Shown one piece after another: positions 60,410-64,000 of a stretch of DNA of 64,000 bases; positions within the stretch are counted from its first letter, which is position 1, and every line of letters begins with the position of its first letter. The translations under genes were made by a program, and so were the position numbers. Below the pieces are notes generated by a model. The model saw only the letters and a list, made by a program, of their open reading frames with translations. It was not told the origin of the DNA and did not search any database. Origin of the DNA: Bartonella tribocorum CIP 105476 (GTDB taxonomy: Bacteria > Pseudomonadota > Alphaproteobacteria > Rhizobiales > Rhizobiaceae); the NCBI RefSeq assembly GCF_000196435.1, contig NC_010161.1:744001-808000 (forward strand). Direction: 5' to 3'.

Positions 60410-62727
60410 CTTTGCGTGATGGGCATTATAATCGTTACCGTTGTTCCTTTCATTTCTTTTGATGTAATTTCAAGTTTTCCTTTGTGTAGTTCTAATAAGG
60501 AGCGTGAAATAGCCAATCCAAGACCCGATCCCGTATGGGATTTAGTAAGCTGATTTTCAACTTGTTCAAAAGGTTGTCCAAGTTTTTTGATGGCTGATTG
60601 CGGAATACCAACGCCTGTATCTGTAATTTTAAAAATAAGGTTATTTTTTTTCTTGAAAGCGCAGACATCAATATTTCCACCAGAAGGCGTAAATTTAACG
60701 GCATTAGAGATGAGATTAAGGAAAATCTGTTTCATTGCACGCCCATCAACTTCAGCATGAAGTTTTGGGGTGATATTTGTTGTAACAGCAATATTTTTTT
60801 CTTGAGCTTGAGGCGTTAGTGTTCGTACTGCTTCACTAATGATGGGCTCAAGATCGGTATTTTTACAATCAAGCGTAAATCTTCCAGCTTCGATTTTTGA
60901 CATATCAAGGATATCATTGATAAGGGTTAGAAGATGGGTTCCTGAATTATAAATATCATGCATATATTCCTTATAGCGTTGTGAACCAAGAGGGCCAAAA
61001 GTCGATTGCAACATGATATCTGAAAAGCCGAGAATAGCATTCAGTGGTGTGCGCAATTCATGAGACATATTGGCTAAAAATTCTGATTTAGCCTTATTAG
61101 CACTTTCGGCGCGCTCTTTTTCTGCTTTCAGACTTTTATTAAGTTTTTCAACTTCTGTTGCACGTTGTTGAGCACTTCCTCTCGTACGTTTGAGTTCTTG
61201 AATAAAAGAAAAAAGACGCCTTTCACTGTCTTCAAATTTTTCTTGTTGTTGTTTAAGCTCAGAAATATCAGTACCAATACAAACCAATCCTCCATCTTGG
61301 GTTCGCCGTTCATTAATTTTAAGCCAATAACCATCTGCCGTTTGGCGAATACTGGTTAAGTTGCCAGTACCATCATCTTTGAGGGGATATTCACTGAGTG
61401 CAGGGCGGGCCATGGCTTCAACGGTTGCACGTTGAATCCCTGATTGTAGAATTTGTTTAGGAATAGCGGCATATTCGCAAAATTTGCTGTTAGACATGAC
61501 TAAACGTCCCTCAGCATCCCACAAGACAAAAGATTCTGAAATATTTTCAATTGCATCACGGATACGAAGGTCGGCTTGTGCTGTTTGTTCAGCCAGTTGT
61601 TGCTGTTCACTAATGTCGAAAGAAATACCAACCAAATGAGGTTCTTCTTCTTCAGTAACTTCGGCGCGAAGCCGCATCCATACATAATGACCATCAGCAT
61701 GACGCATGGGAACATTGATATCGATATGTTTTTTTTTGCCTCCCATTAATTCTTGAGCAAGGTCAAAAAAATTAGCATCATTGGGATTGATAATGGCGCT
61801 AATTTGCGAAATTGAGAGCAATGCATCTTGAGGGACATAGCCAAGCATTTCGTACATTGCACGTGACCAATAGACGCGCCCACTTGCCATATTCCAATCC
61901 CATAATCCACAACGCCCACGCATCATTGCCATATCAATACGGTTTTGAAATTTTTCTGAAACAAGATCTGTCTTACGTGCTCGTAAAAGTTGATTATAAT
62001 AAGCATAAAGAAGAACAAGAATAATACCGCTTGTTCCGATGAAGAGGGTTATATTAAGCGAAAAAAATTTGCGCCATTCCATAGCGCTATCTTGCATCTT
62101 TTCACTAATGAATACGCCATATTGCCCGTTTTCTGTTTGGTGAAATGAAGCAAGAGCAGGGGTATCCTTGCCTATTGTGATTTTCATAATTCCAGCGCGT
62201 TGTCCAAGAGATTGCAAAGCAATGCTGTCAGAGATAAAATCTTGCAAAGGCTTTCCTAAGACAATCTCTGAACTGGATGAAGCTAAGACATGGCCTTTTT
62301 GATCAACAATGGCGATTAGAGCGCTGGGATTAATAAGATCTTGATTGCGAAAAGTGGCGAGAATATCTTGTAAGTGACTATGAGAAAGGGCAGAGACTTT
62401 TCCTTTCTGAGAAAGAGCCAATAAGTCACGATCAATTGTATTAGTAATATGAGAAGCTAAGAGCGTGAGGGTAGAACGCGTGCTTTTATCAACTGTATTG
62501 CGCCAATCATAGATTGATACAAAACGAATGACCGCAAGGACAATAAGAAATGCGACAATGACAAATGGAAGTGAGCGTCGTAACCAAGGTTCAATAAAGA
62601 GAAGCTTTTGATAGGCAGAGCCAGAAAGCAGATGAATAGGTTTTGTCTGCGCTTTATGATTTTGAGCGCTCGATTTTGAATCAGCATATATCTCCGTTGG
62701 CGCATTATATGCGTCCAATTTAGTCAT
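60406..62727 (-). CDS. PAS-domain sensor histidine kinase, PleC/PdhS-like
   Basis: 773-residue membrane kinase. Helices at about 52-72 and 223-245 bracket a periplasmic sensor domain. Two PAS domains follow (about 265-375, GLWDWNMASGRVYWS; and 385-490, FVLWDAEGRL), then a coiled coil (490-545), HisKA with His556 in NMSHELRTPLNAILGFSD and the ATPase domain (NLISNAVKFTPSG, DTGVGIP, GSGLGLAI). The FGPLG...HLLTLINDILDMSKIEAGR segment matches the PleC/DivJ/PdhS group controlling the alphaproteobacterial cell cycle through DivK; which member it is cannot be fixed here. No receiver domain is fused. Confidence 0.9.
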   Translation of the reverse strand: MTKLDAYNAPTEIYADSKSSAQNHKAQTKPIHLLSGSAYQKLLFIEPWLRRSLPFVIVAFLIVLAVIRFVSIYDWRNTVDKSTRSTLTLLASHITNTIDRDLLALSQKGKVSALSHSHLQDILATFRNQDLINPSALIAIVDQKGHVLASSSSEIVLGKPLQDFISDSIALQSLGQRAGIMKITIGKDTPALASFHQTENGQYGVFISEKMQDSAMEWRKFFSLNITLFIGTSGIILVLLYAYYNQLLRARKTDLVSEKFQNRIDMAMMRGRCGLWDWNMASGRVYWSRAMYEMLGYVPQDALLSISQISAIINPNDANFFDLAQELMGGKKKHIDINVPMRHADGHYVWMRLRAEVTEEEEPHLVGISFDISEQQQLAEQTAQADLRIRDAIENISESFVLWDAEGRLVMSNSKFCEYAAIPKQILQSGIQRATVEAMARPALSEYPLKDDGTGNLTSIRQTADGYWLKINERRTQDGGLVCIGTDISELKQQQEKFEDSERRLFSFIQELKRTRGSAQQRATEVEKLNKSLKAEKERAESANKAKSEFLANMSHELRTPLNAILGFSDIMLQSTFGPLGSQRYKEYMHDIYNSGTHLLTLINDILDMSKIEAGRFTLDCKNTDLEPIISEAVRTLTPQAQEKNIAVTTNITPKLHAEVDGRAMKQIFLNLISNAVKFTPSGGNIDVCAFKKKNNLIFKITDTGVGIPQSAIKKLGQPFEQVENQLTKSHTGSGLGLAISRSLLELHKGKLEITSKEMKGTTVTIIMPITQS

Positions 62728-62906
62728 CTCTTGTTCCTTTAATTCCGGAATAATGTGATTTAAAAACTGCTTCGATCTTCATGAGTAAACCCCATGAGAG
62801 CGCAGTGAATCAAAACAGGAGTCTTCTGTCCAGTCTTTTTTTTAAAAAAAAGTATTTTACTTTTATGAATGTGGAATATGAAAAGGAAAAGGCATTTGAA
62901 ACATGA

Positions 62907-62939
62907 CCAATAAACAGGCGATTTAAGCCTGTTTATTGG
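62907..62939. repeat. 13-bp perfect hairpin between pepN and PAS kinase gene
   Basis: Arms CCAATAAACAGGC (62907-62919) and GCCTGTTTATTGG (62927-62939), loop of 7. No T-run on either side, so it does not look like a standard terminator. Lies 78 bp beyond the pepN stop and 180 bp before the kinase start. Could be an RNA-stability or processing element. Confidence 0.7.
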
Positions 62940-63016
62940 TGTCAATGATAATCGAGGTGTTTGTAGAATTTATTTTAAAAATATTATAGCATATTGATTT
63001 AAAATATTTTTTTGTC

Positions 63017-64000
63017 TCAAGTGAGCAGACGATTGATGATATCAGCGACATCGCTTGATAATTTTGGCGCAGAAGCAATTGTTTTTAATTCTGTTTTAAG
63101 TTTTTGCTGTCGAATGGGTTCTAATTGTCGCCAAGAGCGCATCATGGTTAATAATCGTGAAGCAAGCTGTGGATTTTTTTTGTCAATTTCCAAAATGATT
63201 TGGCAAAGAAAATGATAAGATGCGCCATCCATCCTGTTGAAGCCTGTGAGGTTGTGAGATGCAAAGATACCAATCAGGGACCGTACACGATTAGGATTAT
63301 CTTTTGAAAACAGCGGGTGTTGCATGAGCTTTTGAACATTTTCGAGTGTTTCTGCGCCAGCAACCATTGCTTGAACAGAAAACCATTTATCCATGACCAA
63401 AGGGTCATGCCGATAGCGGTTTTCAAAATCATTTAAAGCATTTTGTGCCTGCTCACTTTTATTAAAACGCTTCACGAGAACAGCAATACTCGCCATTCGA
63501 TCAGTCATATTATCAGCTGTTGCATATTGTGTCGCTGCACGATTTGGATTGTTCTCAGCAATGGAAAGATAATCCAATATTATATTCTTTAATGCTCGCT
63601 TTCCAGCTTGTGCAGTGTTTGGTGAATAGGGTTCTAGGATTTGCATTTGCTCGTAAAATTTTGTTAAGAGCTTTTGATGGATTTGTGCAAGTGAAGCTAA
63701 AAATTGATTACGGATATAATGAATACGATCTGGGTCAATATTTTTACCGATTGTATGCGCAAGCTCAACTTCACTAGGTAAATTTAAACAGAAAGCACGA
63801 AATTCAGGCTCTAAGTTTTCATCTGTTATGATTGTTTCAATGAGCTTTAGCAAAGCAGAAGGGAGTGTTGCTTTTGTCTGTGTTTTGTTTTGAATGCTTT
63901 GAATCAAAGCTTGCATCATTAATTGATTAAGAGACTGCCAGCGATTGATGTGATTGTCATCATGCTGTGCAAGAAAAATAAGTTCGCTTTCATTGAATGG
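63017..64000 (-). CDS. pepN: Aminopeptidase N, C-terminal part (5' end outside window)
   Basis: Reading frame stays open to the right edge (position 64000), so only the last 328 residues are visible. They are the C-terminal helical domain of an M1-type aminopeptidase N of the E. coli class: FLAQHDDNHINRWQS at the edge corresponds to the HDxDPFNRWE stretch, and the end reads NPNRVRSLIGIFASHNLTGFN..DGASYHFLCQII, typical of this family. The metal-binding HExxH domain lies outside. Probable function: release of N-terminal amino acids from peptides. Confidence 0.88.
   Translation of the reverse strand, partial: PFNESELIFLAQHDDNHINRWQSLNQLMMQALIQSIQNKTQTKATLPSALLKLIETIITDENLEPEFRAFCLNLPSEVELAHTIGKNIDPDRIHYIRNQFLASLAQIHQKLLTKFYEQMQILEPYSPNTAQAGKRALKNIILDYLSIAENNPNRAATQYATADNMTDRMASIAVLVKRFNKSEQAQNALNDFENRYRHDPLVMDKWFSVQAMVAGAETLENVQKLMQHPLFSKDNPNRVRSLIGIFASHNLTGFNRMDGASYHFLCQIILEIDKKNPQLASRLLTMMRSWRQLEPIRQQKLKTELKTIASAPKLSSDVADIINRLLT

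Overview
The window looks like a chromosomal segment of a Bartonella species (Alphaproteobacteria, Hyphomicrobiales). The evidence is low-GC DNA with long AT-rich gaps, an Hbp/Omp25-type outer-membrane protein, a fused-order petA-petB-petC cluster, a lgt-midA-pgeF cluster, an lpcC-type core glycosyltransferase, a BA14K-family protein, and rplY-pth-ychF gene order. The species cannot be fixed from the sequence alone. No rRNA, tRNA, CRISPR array or intact transposase was seen.

Layout. 0-6.5 kb: HtrA/DegP protease (5' end outside the window), an overlapping OmpR-type response regulator/histidine kinase pair, and glnE. 7.3-10.5 kb: an Hbp-like porin and a metallophosphoesterase around a decayed region. 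11.4-18.2 kb (minus): a four-gene overlapping operon MoxR ATPase - DUF58 - DUF4159/BatA-like membrane protein - second large membrane protein. 18.4-24.7 kb: CCA-adding enzyme, trmL, cytochrome bc1 (petABC), and a PRC-barrel protein. 24.8-31.3 kb: ychF, a lipoprotein L,D-transpeptidase, pth, rplY, a HerA-like ATPase, prs. 32.1-36.3 kb: pgeF, midA, lgt, ubiK, a YbjN-family gene. 36.4-39.2 kb: an EnvZ/OmpR-like pair and a glyoxalase-II-like hydrolase. 39.3-50.9 kb: BA14K His-rich protein, uvrB, an SH3 protein, greA, lpcC-like, trkH, trxB, a LysR regulator. 53.7-64 kb: aspartate aminotransferase, cold-shock protein, carB, ogt, a PAS histidine kinase, and pepN (5' end outside the window).

The main unexpected structure lies in the gaps. 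At least nine long intergenic regions (about 8.3, 11.1, 19.8, 21.2, 27.2, 41.1, 46.6, 51-52 and 52.8 kb, on both strands) hold decayed copies of one tyrosine-recombinase (phage/island integrase) gene. Most keep a recognisable 5' flank of about 150 bp with the start of the coding region; one (51.0-52.1 kb) still spans the whole gene, ending in a degenerate catalytic region. This explains much of the apparently empty DNA and points to past expansion and decay of a small integrase-bearing element. Secondary observations include a terminator in the greA leader, a trkH gene whose N-terminal coding sequence lacks a normal start codon, and several strong intergenic hairpins without an assigned role.
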